Made by a program: the position numbers and the translations under genes | Notes under the pieces: generated by a model | What the model saw: the letters and a program-made list of their open reading frames with translations, nothing else | The model's database searches: none | Told to the model about the DNA's origin: nothing | DNA from: Romanomermis culicivorax | Lineage: Eukaryota; Nematoda; Enoplea; Mermithida; Mermithidae | DNA length: 64,000 bases | Assembly (NCBI GenBank): GCA_963922205.1 | Contig: CAWUHX010000040.1 | Location: 1,310,405-1,374,404, forward strand | Reading direction: 5' to 3' | In this document: in pieces, positions 44,764-57,560 of the stretch | Layout of the letters: each line of letters opens with the position of its first letter | Position numbering within the stretch: the first letter of the stretch is position 1

Positions 44764-45438
44764 TTTCGAATGTCTGCAACAGGTAGACAATATCTTCAGA
44801 ATGTAAATCTTTGGGATCAATGATTTCGTCCACTTGTATGAAGCGTGCACTGTTATTTGATGGCTGCAAAATGCAAGAATTTTTATTGACTGATGATTGC
44901 TCACAGAATTCTGTCCCTAGCAAAATAAATGGCACATGAATTTTGCCATCGTTTGTCATAATGTTTAAGTCTTCTCTAATCCACTTGTATAGATGAAAAA
45001 GATGAAATATTTGATTAAATTGACAGGTTGGCTGTTTGGGTACTTTTTTGAATATTGGCAGTTTTTGATCTTGTTGTTCATCGAAAAGTATGGTGATGGC
45101 TTGTTGTGATGCTTTATTAAAAAGCATGACTGAATTCTTCTCGTGCTCTAAAAATTTCATGTAGAATTTGAAGGCTGGTTCATCAGTTATATTTTTTCCA
45201 AAAGGCACAAATGTCATTTGTGTATGCATCATAGGATTGGCGTTTGCACAATAAGGCTTTCTTGGGGTCTCTATAAATAGCCAAATAATAGAAATATCTT
45301 TCGTCTAAATCCAATTTTGGAAATGGTATCCGTTCTATAAAAATTAATGTTCTGATTTCGAAGGAGATTTGAGTTAGATTTACCTGTAGATAGAACTGGT
45401 AAGATACTATACAACAACAATAAATGAAATTTACACAT
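44764..45438 (-). pseudogene. Secreted protein family copy C
   Basis: Exon 1 45384-45438 (55 nt, ATG, MCKFHLLLLYSILPVLST). Intron 45335-45383 (49 nt). Core exon 44764-45334 is 571 nt, one more than the in-phase length; the extra base lies in a T-run near 45205 (minus strand GCCTTTTGG). Downstream of it the frame is clean: EPAFKFYMKFLEHEKNSVML, FNKASQQAITILFDEQQDQ, PFILLGTEFCEQSSVNK, SARFIQVDEIIDPKDLHSE and YLLQT to the donor GAAA/GTAATG. If that indel is an assembly error this would be an intact secreted protein of about 208 residues before the last exon. Confidence 0.75.
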
Positions 45439-45657
45439 ATCGCCTTCAGGAAAAAAACTTCAATATTGGATTTTTGCAGAATAAATTGTGAAATGTGTTG
45501 TCAAAATATGAAAGACTCCTATATGCAATTAGTTTGCATAATGATGTAACCATAGACACAAATATGAGCCTTAGAAGCTCGTTGTGCATTGAAATTCAAG
45601 TATAAATGCCATAAAGATTAATCTGAAGAAGTTGAAGGGGATTTGAGTCAACTTTAC

Positions 45658-45712
45658 CTGTATATAGAACTGGCAGGATAGTAAATAACAACAATAGATA
45701 ATATTTGGACAT
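45658..45712 (-). pseudogene. Orphan signal-peptide exon upstream of copy C
   Basis: A second 55-nt exon 1 (MSKYYLLLLFTILPVLYT) with donor CAG/GTAAAG. After about 50 nt of intron-like sequence the DNA runs into the promoter block of copy C rather than a core exon, so promoter plus exon 1 were duplicated alone. Confidence 0.65.
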
Positions 45713-47399
45713 TTTTCATCCAGTAACGAAAATTCAAAATTGGAATTGTGTAGCACAAACATCAAACTGCAGCTGAAAATTAAAAGACTCATATATGGTT
45801 TTAGTATATAATGATGCAACCATGGACACTAATATAACCCATAGAAGCTCCTTATGCATTGAAATCATCCTTATCTGAAAATAAAACTAGGACAAAAAAT
45901 ATTAATGTAGTTTCCTGGTTATAAATTTTTATTTTTTTGAATCTCCCTGGATTCAACATAAAGTTTGATATATTGAATTGCCTGGGCAGTAATAATGAGA
46001 AAAAACCTCTAGAAGAAAAATTGCAGATCAGCCTTTGGAACTTTGTGGGTCAAAATCATGTGCTCTTTACACAAGTTTACGAATGTAGGGTATGGATCAT
46101 CGCAATGTCTTACTTTCAAAGCCACATGTTCAGCCTGTTGATAGAATATTAGCAGGAAAACCAATTCTAATTAGAATTGGAAGGAATATTTTGCAGAAGT
46201 TCCTATTACTCAGTCAGGATTTCTTTCCGCACTCATTCAACTTACGTTCAAAGTTTGAGAATATTTTGGTATGGGTAAAAATTAAATGACTTGCAGAAAC
46301 TCTAATGTCCATTTTTGGTTATTTGTTATAAATCATTGTTTCTTTCTAAAATGCGGCCTAAAAAATTAGTTGTCAATTGTTGATGTGACTGAAATGTGAA
46401 CTCTGCCGACAGATGTGAATAGTGGATTGGTGTATGGAATGTGGGCATGGATGGCAGATTCAGATCCTTACATAATTGATTTTTCAGATGTGATTGGGGG
46501 TCTCAACAGCATATGTAGATGGCAAACACAGGATCCAGAATTTTTGCATCAGATTTTGGTTGAATGATGGATTTTCCACATCTGAATCTGCATTTTCTGT
46601 GGATTTTGGTATCTGAACTACACATTGAAGTAATAAAAAGCCCCAATGCATATACATGTATCAGACTCTAGCATCCTCCGAAACCTGCTGGAAATTTGAA
46701 GATTTTATTCCACTGTTCACATGTAAATGTGGAATCCGAGTTTTAGTTATAGAAAATAATTCAACTTATTTTTTTTAATTTTCTTATTTTCTCAAAATTA
46801 CTCTATGCATTCAAGCATAAATAAAGAGAATTTTTCAAATATCCCACGGTATGAACTAATTAGTTATCATATCTACTTGCATGATGTACCGGAAGTGTGC
46901 AGAAACTTTGTCACCAAATCATGATATGTCAGTTTTTAAAAAATAAAGCTAACCTGGTTTTTCACTAAGTTAATATGGTTTCTCCTGTCACCCTGTGACA
47001 TTGACCAGTCTTCCCTGCTTGGAGCCTGAGCTCGCTTCACTTCTTTTTGCTTCATTTATAGTCACTTTTTTATTTAAAAATTAAAGCAAGTAAATTGGTT
47101 TAAAATTGACCTGGTGACAGGATTTGGCCCCACTATTACCAAGCCCAGGGCTCCGGGTAACTCTTTCATCACCTTGAAATATATTTTCTTCTGACGTTGT
47201 ATTAGTATTCTTCATATTCTGCCAAGTCAAATGAGATCAAAAACTCAGTGTAAAGTCAAAAAAACCTACTCATTAGTGCACTTTACACCATGTCGGTTAA
47301 TTTTGCCTAGTGATTATCACACTTGAATGGTTTTAAATATCAGGTTCATCTTATTCTCATTCGCCCGATTACAATGATGTATGACAAAATTTGATTTGG
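45713..47399. other. 5' flank of copy C
   Basis: Near-identical to 55337-57000 (segmental duplication) and partly to the flanks of copies A and B: hydrophobic ATG block near 45800-45860, AATTGCCTGGGCAGT near 45975, NNRN block near 46110-46260. No independent gene. Confidence 0.55.
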
Positions 47400-47960
47400 G
47401 TCATTTTGAACGTCTTTGGATATTTTGACGTCAGCAATTGTATGAATCAATCTTGACATTTAAACCCCAAAAATGTTAATCGACCATAAATCCATCATCA
47501 GTGCTCCAACTTGAAAATTCAAAAAAATATTGCGTTGAAGCTCTTTGAGGAATATCTATTGCATAATGGAATGTTTGTTAATTGTCTGTCTTACTGTACC
47601 TATACAGGGAGGTTTTGAGCCCAAATTTACACCTTTTGATAACTCTGTGAATTTTGACAGTATAGTTGTTGAAGCTATAGATTCTACTACACCGAACTTT
47701 TCAAAAACATCTTTTAATGCACTCAGAGTGTAAACCGTAAAGTACACTTAGCATCGAAAATTGCAATTTTCGAAATATTGCCTTACTGTAACTCTTGTAC
47801 GGTAATTTCAATCGATATGATACAGGCATCTAAAGTCTTGTCTTCAAAAGCTCTACAATGGATAAAAAATCCACAAATTTGTATCCTTAAACTCTTTACA
47901 CCAACTGTTGGGCAATTCACACTCTATTTACACTAAGTGTTCAACTTTACACTGTGAATC
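47400..47960 (+). repeat. Unclassified repeat R47, copy 1
   Basis: Contains CCCCAAAAATGTTAATCGAC, CTCTTTGAGGAATATCTATT and a string of short TTTACACT/AGTGTAAA words. Also at 57000-57560 (same orientation) and 60800-61430 (inverted). No transposase or clear termini. Confidence 0.55.
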
Positions 47961-48249
47961 AGGGGCTGTGTAACATGATAGCGAAACAACTTAAAGCATG
48001 GTGTAAAGTAGCCGAATCCAAGAATCACAGTTTTCTGCTTGTGCATGTCAGAGTTTGAATGTGTCTCTTAGAATCTAACAATCTAATGGTTCTACTCATT
48101 TTTTACAAAATTTCCACAAAAAATTTTGTTTAGGGACACATTTTTTATGTACTCGGGACACTTTTTTTTATGATTCCCTATGCATACTTGAGCTTGATTG
48201 TGAGGACCCATTTTTCACTGTTTCGATTTTCCGTGCTTTTTGTAAAAAC

Positions 48250-48395
48250 ATGTGTGCCGAAGTAGAATTTTACACATTGAAGCTTTAGGCATACCTTCTA
48301 TCCCCTCCCCTTTATCGCCCTGCACACTTTAGGCATACCTTCTACCCCTGTATGGGCCCATATAACTACTGTAGTGCATATAATCATATAACCTG
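48250..48395 (+). repeat. Dispersed ACTTTCTACA-type repeat
   Basis: AGTAGAATTTTACACATTG, AAGCTTTAGGCATACCTTCT and a ...CGCCCTGCACACTTTAGGC segment, shared with 57860-58080 and foldback element 1. Confidence 0.5.
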
Positions 48396-49249
48396 ATTAT
48401 TGCTCAAGTGAATAAAGAGTTAATTGAAGAGTTCAACTTTGTGGGATTATGTCAACAACTGATTGGCCTTTAAGTGTAGAGTTAATTTGAACTCTTGGAA
48501 CTCAACTCTTGATGTAGTTAAAATTTTAGAAATGTTTGACTCAGCCTGGTCAGGGACCAGGCTGGGGCCAGGGGGGCTGCTTGGGTGGTCAGGACCTCAT
48601 TCTGGTTGTGCACTGTGGATAAATTTGTCTTCAGAGATATTGTCATGTGTGAGTACTATTTGATTTTCACCCAATGGTCACAATCACCCGTTTTTCATTG
48701 TCATACAATTGTCAGGATCCCGGCTATTTATTTTTGTGATAATGAAGCAGAGTCGGAAGGACAGTGGATAAAGCTCATAATGGACGAGGATTTGGAGAAC
48801 AATTGCGTAACTCTGAATTGTAATTGATGCTCAGAGGGGATGCGAAAAAATGATCATTCAATAGGACAATATTATTCAAGAGAGATTCTGATGTGATACT
48901 GAACATGCAAATATACATATCAGACAATACAAATGATAAGAGTAGAAATGATTAATAGGTTAGAACAGATGATTAAGTGGAAGATTAGAAAATGCATGTG
49001 GTACAGCATGTCAAAGCAAAATATAATATGTTGTGCTGGCAAGAAAGCAATGTTGATTTTTGGTCAAGTGTTATCAATCAACTTCTTTTTCAAACCCAGC
49101 CAAATAAATTGGGTTGTTGATTGTTTGTTTGGAAGAGCAAACATTATTGTTCTGAAAAATGGGATCACTTTTCAGTTGGCCCATACTAGCTGTTTCATTG
49201 ATAATGAAAACAAACTGTTACCTCCCTGACCATATAGGTCATTGCATTT

Positions 49250-50250
49250 TGTGTGAGTATTATTTGTGCAGAACTGCAGCTGAGGCAGCGAGAAATATAT
49301 GGCAAGCATATAATGAACTTGCTGTGGTGGAACATGCAGTTGAACGTTGGTTTGCAAAGCTCAGGACTAGCATCCACAGTATTGAAGATGAACCTCTGAC
49401 CAGGTGAAGTATTAGAAGCACACATTCAAGAACAGCTGGACCTCAATTCAAAACCAATCACTAGGGAAATAGCAGGAATCCTCGCCATTACTCACACTAC
49501 AATTTGAAATCGAATGAAGCAGGTGAACAAGGTTTGCAAGCTCCAAACATGGGTGCCTCACAGGTTGAGTGATCCTGCTATGCAACAGCATGTTATCATT
49601 TTCATGTCTTTATCTTCACAGTACAAAATCGAACCTTTCCTTGATTAAATCAACACTAGAGATGGAGAGAGGGAAAGTGGGCTGTGCACATTAACATCAT
49701 CTGGAGGCGACGGTGGGTCAGCAAAAGCTGTAAAACAGCACAAGTGCCAAGGTGCAATCTATACCCACACAAGATTATGTTATGTGTATGGTGGTAAACC
49801 CAGGGAATCATCCACTTTCAGTTGCTTCCACGTGGTTTGACTGTAACTGCCAAAGTTTACGAAGACCAGCTTGACTGTATAAAATGCATTGATTCAAAAG
49901 CAGCCTGCAATGGTAAACCTCAAAGGAGTATTTCTGCTCCATGACAATGCCCATCCACATACTGTGGCCATTGTCCAGACAAATATCCAGTAATTAAATT
50001 GGGAGTTGTTACCCCATCCCCTATGATCACCAGACATTGCACCATCAGATTATTATTTGTTTGGGTTATTGTGAAATAGCCTTGTCAATATGGAACTCGT
50101 ATACAATGACCAGATCAAAATGTTCATCCAGAACTCCTTTGATTCAAAGCCCCAAGCCTTTATTATGCAAGCAGTTCAAGGCTAACCTGTGAAATGGCAA
50201 AGTGTGATTGATAGTAATGGAGCATATTTTGATGATTAATCATGCTTCAT
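49250..50250 (+). pseudogene. Mariner transposase pseudogene, copy 1
   Basis: Broken + strand frames give mariner landmarks in order: AVERWFAKLRTSIHSIEDEP near 49335, LLHDNAHPHTVA near 49935 (second catalytic Asp) and SPDIAPSDYYLFG near 50025 (third Asp of DD34D). Multiple stops and shifts. A paralogue with an internal deletion sits at 58870-59390 in the duplicated block. Confidence 0.85.
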
Positions 50251-50653
50251 TCAAATGTAAGAATACTTTGAAAATGTAGTCAATTTTCGACATTACTTTC
50301 ATGCCAAGGATGTGATGGTGCTTATCACAGTGAGCCACCACTCACCTGACTGGTCACTTGATCCCTGAACATTACACAGCTTATCAGAGACTTGCTTCTA
50401 TGAATAATTCCTGATTTATTCTATCTTACTGAACCTGTCATTTGGTTTTTATTAGGGTCCTGTAAAGGCTGCCTATTGGGATCACAGCAACATGTTGATA
50501 AGCACAAAAAAGCCAATAAAGGCATTTTAAGAGCTCGATATATTGTAAAACCATATTCTGAAACTGTGGTAAGAGTGTAAATTTTTATTCAAATAAACAT
50601 CTATGCTCATGATGATCATATGGATCATTTACAACAATTACATGAACTCTTGG

Positions 50654-50689
50654 TCATATGTAGAATTCTTGTCCATCTTCAGTAAAACC
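50654..50689 (-). CDS. Candidate acidic last exon, secreted family copy F1
   Basis: Acceptor GGTTTCTAG, then 12 codons GFTEDGQEFYI and TGA, equivalent to the 39-nt exons of copies A, B and C. No microsatellite separates it from its core exon. Confidence 0.35.
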   Translation of the reverse strand, partial: GFTEDGQEFYI

Positions 50690-51079
50690 CTAGAAACCGA
50701 AATTTTGCATTACACATCAGAAATGCTGACTTAGTCCAAGTTACTATGGGTTGTGGTTTGATGGAATTTTGCCCTTTTAATCTTGGTCTTCTCAAAGAAA
50801 TACATAATCAAATTTCCAGTTAATTGTTTGTGTGCTCAAATTACCCAGTCATATGATTTTTTCACGTCTGAACTCGTTAAATCAGGTAAAACCACCACGG
50901 ATTCAGGATTTTCTAATTAAAAATCCTACGCTTTTGTCACTTTTAGGCATTATGTGCAAGCTATAGGAGATTACATGTATCATAACAAGTGTGTACTTGG
51001 GGTTTACCAACAAAGAACCCTCTCCTCAATATATGATGCATAAATTAAGTAATAATATATACTGTAATTTTACTTTCAG

Positions 51080-51690
51080 GGGTCTGCAGCAGGTAAACGA
51101 AAATCTTCAGAACGAATATTTTTGTGATTAAAACCTTTGTCTACATTTGCGAACTGGGCACTCTTATTCATCAGCTGCAAAATGCAAGAATTTTCATTGT
51201 GTTATGCTGCAGGGCATCTGAATTCCACCATCATCCTCCACAACACTTAAATCTTTCTCTCATCAACATAAATAGATTAAATATTTGATTAAAACCACAG
51301 GTTGGGGTTTCAAGAAAAATATTCAGTAAGAGTAGTGCTTTATTGTGTTGTGTCATGGAACATATTGTGATAGCTTGTTGCGAAGCTTTATTGAAATGCA
51401 TAACTAAATTCTCCTTTCGATCCAATATTTTCATGTTGAATTTAAAGTTTGGTTCGTCAGATTTTGTGTCATTTCGCAGAGGGCAAGCATCATTTACATA
51501 TTCATCCTTGGACTGGCGTTTGCACAGTAAAGCCTTTTTGCCATCTCATACTGTGGCCAGATAATAGAAATACCTTTAGTCCAAATCCAAACTTGGTAAT
51601 GATAGATACTATAAAGATTGAGGTTATGCTTTGGAAGAGTATCGGAATGAGATTTACCTATAGATAGAACTGATGGAATAGTGAAAAGCA
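51080..51690 (-). pseudogene. Secreted protein family copy F1, split by a Mutator-like element
   Basis: Minus-strand core with ENLVMHFNKASQQAITI, PTCGFNQIFNLF and CRP-type ends, several frame breaks and a deletion in the PFILLG segment. Exon 1 is truncated near 51690, where the Mutator-like fragment begins. The family promoter block resumes beyond it, at about 52680-52740. Confidence 0.65.
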
Positions 51691-51699
51691 AAAATAAGC

Positions 51700-51890
51700 T
51701 CTAGATGGGTCTACGACAATTGGGTGAAAGACAATTGGGTGAACGACAATTGGGTGAATGACAATGGGGTGAAAGACAATTGGGTGAATGCGACAATTGG
51801 GTGAATGCGACAATTGGGTGAACGACAGTTGGGTGAAAGACAATTGGGTGACTACTACAATTGGGTGAATGCGACAATTGAGTGAAAATC
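51700..51890. repeat. Tandem CGACAATTGGGTGAA terminal repeats of a Mutator-like element
   Basis: About eleven imperfect units of 14-18 bp (GACAATTGGGTGAA with A, CG or TG spacers). They abut the transposase fragment at 52022-52561 and end abruptly in secreted-family sequence, so I read them as the element's end. Related CACCCAATGGTCAC and ACAATTGTC words occur at 48665-48715 and 58275-58345. Confidence 0.7.
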
Positions 51891-52021
51891 ATAAACAAAC
51901 AGTAGGAATGAGGCAAATGTGCAAGAAAATGTTTGTAGGCTTTATGATGTACAATGCGATAATTTTTATTCCATTGTTGGCCAAAATTGTCAATTTATTC
52001 ATCAAAAAATGAGGTGAAAAA

Positions 52022-52561
52022 TCAAAATGGCAAATTGTGGGCTATTCCACGTAAAAATTGAATTCTATCAGTTTTATCAAATTTGAGTACAATATTTTTT
52101 ATATGGCGGTCAAGATCAACATATTTCTTTTTCTGTAATTCCACATGGCCTGCCAGTAATTGTTCAACCCCTCGTGTGAATACAGCCTCTTCAACCTGTA
52201 AAGCAGATATAAAACGCCAAATTGTTGGATGATCACAACAGATTGAAGAATGAAACTGCCGATGCCAAGCTTCGACAGCATTGTTTGATCGAGGCAAATC
52301 GTTTATCACTCGATTATAATTGTTCCAAAGCGCCAGAGGGAACAGGCCCTCATGAACTCTGTTCCTACGAATGCGACCAATATAATTGTCTTCAAAATTA
52401 TCGATTAGTGGGCCGCAATCATCTGGTAAATGGTCCACTAAGTGATCAAAAGCGGTGTGTACTTGTTCGACAGGGATAAATGATAAAGCTGGAATCATCC
52501 GAACACAGATGGAAAATTCTGCATCATCTGCATAATGTTCCTGCAAGCCATGCTCTTGCAC
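52022..52561 (-). pseudogene. Mutator-like (MULE) transposase, C-terminal fragment
   Basis: An uninterrupted 179-codon minus-strand frame ending in TAA. Residues 71-104 (GLFPLALWNNYNR, PRSNNAVEAWHRQFH) and the following CDHPTIWRFISAL are the characteristic segment after the DDE core in animal MULE transposases of the FLYWCH-associated type. The catalytic core and zinc fingers are absent: the frame stops at 52561 and family DNA resumes near 52610. Insertion lies between the exon 1 remnant and promoter of copy F1. Open frame but only one third of a transposase, so non-functional as such. Confidence 0.8.
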
Positions 52562-52609
52562 ACGACGATAAATTTAGGAAAAGAAAATTTAGGAAAAGAA
52601 ATTCCCCCT

Positions 52610-54374
52610 TGGGATTTTCGCTGCATAAATAGCAGACTATCAAGCTGAAGAGTGAAAAACTCATTACTTTTGGTAGTTTGCATAATGAGGTAGCCATGGG
52701 CACAAGTAGAATCCATAAAAGCTGGTTTTATGTTGAAACCATCTCTCTTTCATTACAATAACACAAAAAGCAAAATTGTTTTAGTTCAAGATTGCAAGCG
52801 CTTATTTCATTTAATCTACCTAGATTCAATATAACGTTGATTGTATACAGTCGCCCAGGCAGTCAACACTGTAGAAAATATATGAGAAAATCCTTTGAAA
52901 CCTTGTGGATTTGTATCACAATCATATTTGATGAATCACTACAATGTCATATACCCAAATCAACATGTTTTGCCTAGAAGACTATCTGTAGAACAAAAAA
53001 CTATGATGAAAATGGAATCGACAACTTTATCAATATTTTCACTCCTGGCATTGGAAAGCCAATGAGGAAGTTGTGTCTAGAGTTTAGACCATCATGCCTT
53101 TAGGATTCAGAACATTAGGATCCAAGGACACCAAGAAACAGAACCCATAACATTTCAAGTTGTGAAGTGGAGACTTTTTTGGACTTATAGTCTTCTTATG
53201 GCCTAGAATGAATTTTTGTTACTTGAACACATATTTAAGGGGGTAGGCTGGTCCTAAGCCATGCTTACGCTATATGTTTCTAAAATTATTATCTCTTGCA
53301 GAAGATGGATTGATGCTAGCTATCAACCTCCTACATCTATGGAATTGATCAATCAACATTATTATCAATGATTGCAACAACAGGAACTGGATTAAATTTA
53401 TGTATGGGTGTTCATACAATTTCGATTTTTATAGCTGTCAGTTGTGCTGATTGCATAGAATATAACAGGAGATTCGGTCATTTGAGATGCTCTAGCCTAA
53501 AGCTGTGGCTGGTGACTTTTTAATTTTTCATTAAAGTCTTGAGTGGTGGGTTTTTTCTCCATTTTGTGTTTTAAAATTATCTTTCCTTTGTTTTCTTGTG
53601 CAATAAAAATAAATAAAAAATTTTTTCACTCTTCTACACAGAAACAATGAAGCGTTGGTAGTTACAATTTGGCCGATTTTGTTTTTTTTGTGTGAGCTTT
53701 GTTTTGGTCTTGTGCCTGAAAAATAAGGTGCTGTGTGTTGCAAGGTGCTTGTGAAGTAGCAGCTGCCTTTGTGCCTTTGCATTCGATGAAATTCTCTGTT
53801 GAGTTTATTTTGTATTTCGACTCATTGGAGCTTATATTCAGCACAGAAGTGTCTGATATCAGCAATGAGCTGGCATTGTAGTAGTTATTACTGGTAAATT
53901 TACTCCAGGCTGGCCAATACAATAGGATACAGCTCTGATACAGATCGCATGAAGCTTACATAATATTGTACTATATGCTGCAATGACGCCCAACTGGACA
54001 TAGGCCCGAGATTGGGCAGCTTTAATCCTTTCTTGTGGAGCTCAAAATGGATCACACCCAACTGGACATAGGCCCGAGATTGGGCAGCTTTAATGTATCC
54101 CCATAGGGTAATGGAGCTTGTAATGAACACCATCGCAATACTCACATTTATATTTTGAACATCTTAGTTTTTTTGATATTTTTAAGTAGTCGAGATTTTT
54201 TGTAAGTACATGTTCCATTTTATACCACCTTTATGCAAACTACAGCATGAATAGGACTAAACAGTCAAAACCTGACAGTAACCTTACTTGCATGTAGAAG
54301 GTAGTCAAAGAGTGTTTTTTCAAGTAAAGACCTCCTTATCAGCTTTTGATACATATTGAGGTTGAACACATAGT
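52610..54374. other. Flank of copy F1 and spacer to copy E
   Basis: 52610-52990 carries the family promoter blocks. 53986-54095 has a 71-bp tandem duplication (CAACTGGACATAGGCCCGAG twice). 53000-53980 shows nothing recognisable. Confidence 0.5.
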
Positions 54375-55080
54375 TCAGTTTACTTCCAGGGGTCTGCAAC
54401 AGGTAAACAATATCTTCAGAATGTATATTTTTGGGATCGATGCTTTCTTCCACACGTATGAAGCGTGCACTGTTATTCTTTGACTGCAAAATGCAACAAT
54501 TTTTATTGACTGAGGGAATTCCGTCCCTAGCAATATAAATGGCAATCTGCCATATTTGCTTAGGGAATTCCGTCCCTAGCAATATAAATGGCAATCTGCC
54601 ATAAGGTTCAAGTCTTCTTCCGTCAAAGATGAAATATTTGATTAAAATGACAGGTTGGCTGTTCGGGTACTATTTTGAATATTTGGAGTTTTTGATCTTG
54701 TTGTTCAATGAAATGTATGGTGATGGCTTGTTGTGATGCTTTATTAAAAAGCATGACTGAATTCTTCTCGTCCTCTAAAAATTTCATGTAGAATTTGAAG
54801 GCTGGTTCATCAGTTGTATTTTTTCCAAAGGGGCAAATGCCATTTGTGTATGCATCATAGGATTGGCGTTTGCACAATAAGGCTTTCTTGGGGTCTCTAT
54901 AAATAGCCAAATAATAGAAATATCTTTCGTCTAAATCCAATTTTGGAAATGGTACCCGTTCTATAAAAATTAATGTTCTGATTTCGAAGGAGATTTGAGT
55001 TAGATTTCCTGTAGATAGAACTGGCAAGATACTATACAACAACAATAGATGAAATTTACTTATATCCCGTTCAGGAAAAA
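54375..55080 (-). pseudogene. Secreted protein family copy E
   Basis: Close relative of copy C from the duplicated block, but clearly dead. The exon 1 start codon ATG is ATA, the first donor GGTAAAT lost its T, the core carries a 49-bp tandem duplication (units at 54513 and 54562, sequence AGGGAATTCCGTCCCTAGCA) that shifts frame, and the region around 54600-54622 is rearranged. Recognisable segments are NSVMLFNKASQQAITI and SARFIRVEESIDPKNIHSED. Confidence 0.75.
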
Positions 55081-55281
55081 ATTTCAGTATTGGATTTTTG
55101 CAGAATAAATTGTGAAATGTGTTGTCAAAATATGAAAGACTCCTATATGCGATCAGTTTGCATAATGATGTAACCATAGACACAAATATGAGCCTTAGAA
55201 GCTCGTTGTGCACTGAAATTCAAGTATAAATGCCATAAAGATTAATCTGAAGAATTTGAAGGGGATTTGAGTCAACTTTAG

Positions 55282-55336
55282 CTGTATATAGAACTGGCAG
55301 GATAGTAAATAACAACAATAGATAATATTTGGACAT
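55282..55336 (-). pseudogene. Orphan signal-peptide exon upstream of copy E
   Basis: Duplicate of 45658-45712: ATG-led 55-nt exon with its donor changed from CAG/GT to CAGCT. Confidence 0.6.
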
Positions 55337-56999
55337 TTTTCATCCAGTAACGAAAATTCAAAATTGGAATTGTGTAGCATAAACAGCAAAAGACTCATAT
55401 GTGGTTTTAGTCCATAATGATGCAACCATGGACACTAATATAACCCATAGAAGCTCCTTGTGCATTGAAATCATCCTCATCTGAAAATAAAACTAGGACA
55501 ACAAATATTAATTTAGTTTCCTGGTTATAAATTTTTATTTTTTTGAATCTCCCTGGATTCAACATAAAGTTTGATATATTGAATTGCCTGGGCAGTAATA
55601 ATGAGAAAAAACCTCTAGAAGAATAATTGCAGATCAGCCTTTGGAACTTTGTGGGTCAAAATCATGTGCCCTTTACAGAAGTTTATGAATGTATTGTAAG
55701 GATCAATGCAATGTCTTACTTTCAAAGCCACATGGTCAGCCTGTTGATAGAATTTCAGCAGGAAAACCAATTCTAATTAGAATTGGAAGGAACATTTTGC
55801 AAAAGTTCCTATCACTCAGTCAGGATCTATTTCTGCACTCATTTAACTCACCTTCAAAGTTTGAAAATATTTTCTTATCATTCAAAATTAATTGACTTGC
55901 AGAAACCCTAATGTCCATTTTTGGTTATTTGTTATAAATCATTTTTTTTTAAATGCGGCCTAAAAAATTAGTTGTCAATTGTTCATGTGACTGAAATGTG
56001 AACTCTGCCAACAGATGTAAATAGTGGATTGGTGTATGGAATGTGGGCATGGATGGCAGATTCAGATCCTTACATAATTGATTTTTCAGATGTGATTGGA
56101 GGTCTTGACAGCATATGTAGATGACAAACACAGGATTCAAAATTTTTGCATCAGATTTTGGTAGAATGATGGATTTTCCTCATCTGAATCTGCATTTTCA
56201 GTGGATTTTGGTGTCTGAATTAAACATTGAAGGCCCCCATGCATATATGTGCTTCAGACTTCAGCATCCTGAAAAACCTGCTGGAAATTTGAAGGTTCTA
56301 ATCAACAGTTCACAAGTAAATGTGGAATCCGAGTTTTAGTTATAGTATATAATTCAACTTATTTTATATTGCCCAAATTAGAGGCTCAAAATCACTTCAT
56401 GTGTTTATGCGTAAACAAAAAGAATATTTCAAATATCCCAAAGTATGAACTAATTGGTCATCATGTAGAAATATAATCTACTTACAGGATGTACGGAAAG
56501 TGTGGGGAAACTTTGTCACCAAATCATGATATGTCAGTTTTTGAAAAAAAGCTAACCTGATTTTTACCTCAGTTAATATGGTTTCTCCTGACACCCTTTG
56601 ACATAGACCAGTCCTCCCTGCTTGGAGCCTGAGCTCGCTTCGCTTCTTTATGCTTCATTTATAGTCACTTCTGTATTTAAAAGTTAAAGCAAGTAAATTG
56701 GTTGAAAATTCACGTGGTGACAGGATCTGGCCCTCTCAATTTCCAAGCCCAGGGCTCGGGGTAACTCTTTCGTCATCTTGAAATAAATCTTTTTCTGACT
56801 TTGTATTAGTATTCTCCATATTCTGCCAAGTCAAATGAGATCAAAAACTCAGTGTAAAGTCCAAAAAACTTACTCATTAGTGCACTTTACACCATGTCGG
56901 GTAATTTTGTGTAGTGATTATCGCACTTGAATAGTTTTTGACATCAGGTTCGTCTTCTTCTCATTAGCCCAATTCGAATGATGTAGGACAAAATTTGAT

Positions 57000-57560
57000 T
57001 TTGATCATTTTGAGCGTTTTTGGATTTTTTGACGTCAGCAATTGTATGCATTAATCTTGACATTTTAACCCCAAAAACCTTAATTGATCATAAATCCGTC
57101 ATTAGTGCTCCTATTTGGAAATTCAAAAAATATTGTGGTAAAGCTCTTCGAGGAATATCTATTACATAATTGAATGTTTTCTAAATGTCTGTCTTACTGT
57201 ACCAATAGGGGAAGGTTCTGAGTGCACTTATACACATTTTGATAACTCTGTGGATTTTGACAGTATATTTGTTGAAGCAATAATTTCTAGTACACTGAAC
57301 TTTTCAAAAATATCTTTTAATGCACTCAGAGTGTGAACTTCATTGAAAAATCGCAAATTTTGAAGTATTGCTTTACTGTAACTGTAATTTCCAACCATAT
57401 GAAACACGCATCTAAAGTCTCTCCAAAAGCTATACAATGGATCAGAAAACAAAAAATGTGTACCCTAAAACTCTTTACACCATCTGTTGAGCAATTTACA
57501 CTCCATTTACCTTAACTGTTGAACATTACACTGTGAATCATGTATCAATTGACTCAGTTT
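57000..57560 (+). repeat. Unclassified repeat R47, copy 2
   Basis: Counterpart of 47400-47960 within the duplicated block. Confidence 0.55.

Noticed and set aside
51700..51890. CRISPR-like array of short repeats
   Set aside because: Units are contiguous, imperfect and without unique spacers, in a eukaryotic transposon context next to a MULE fragment.
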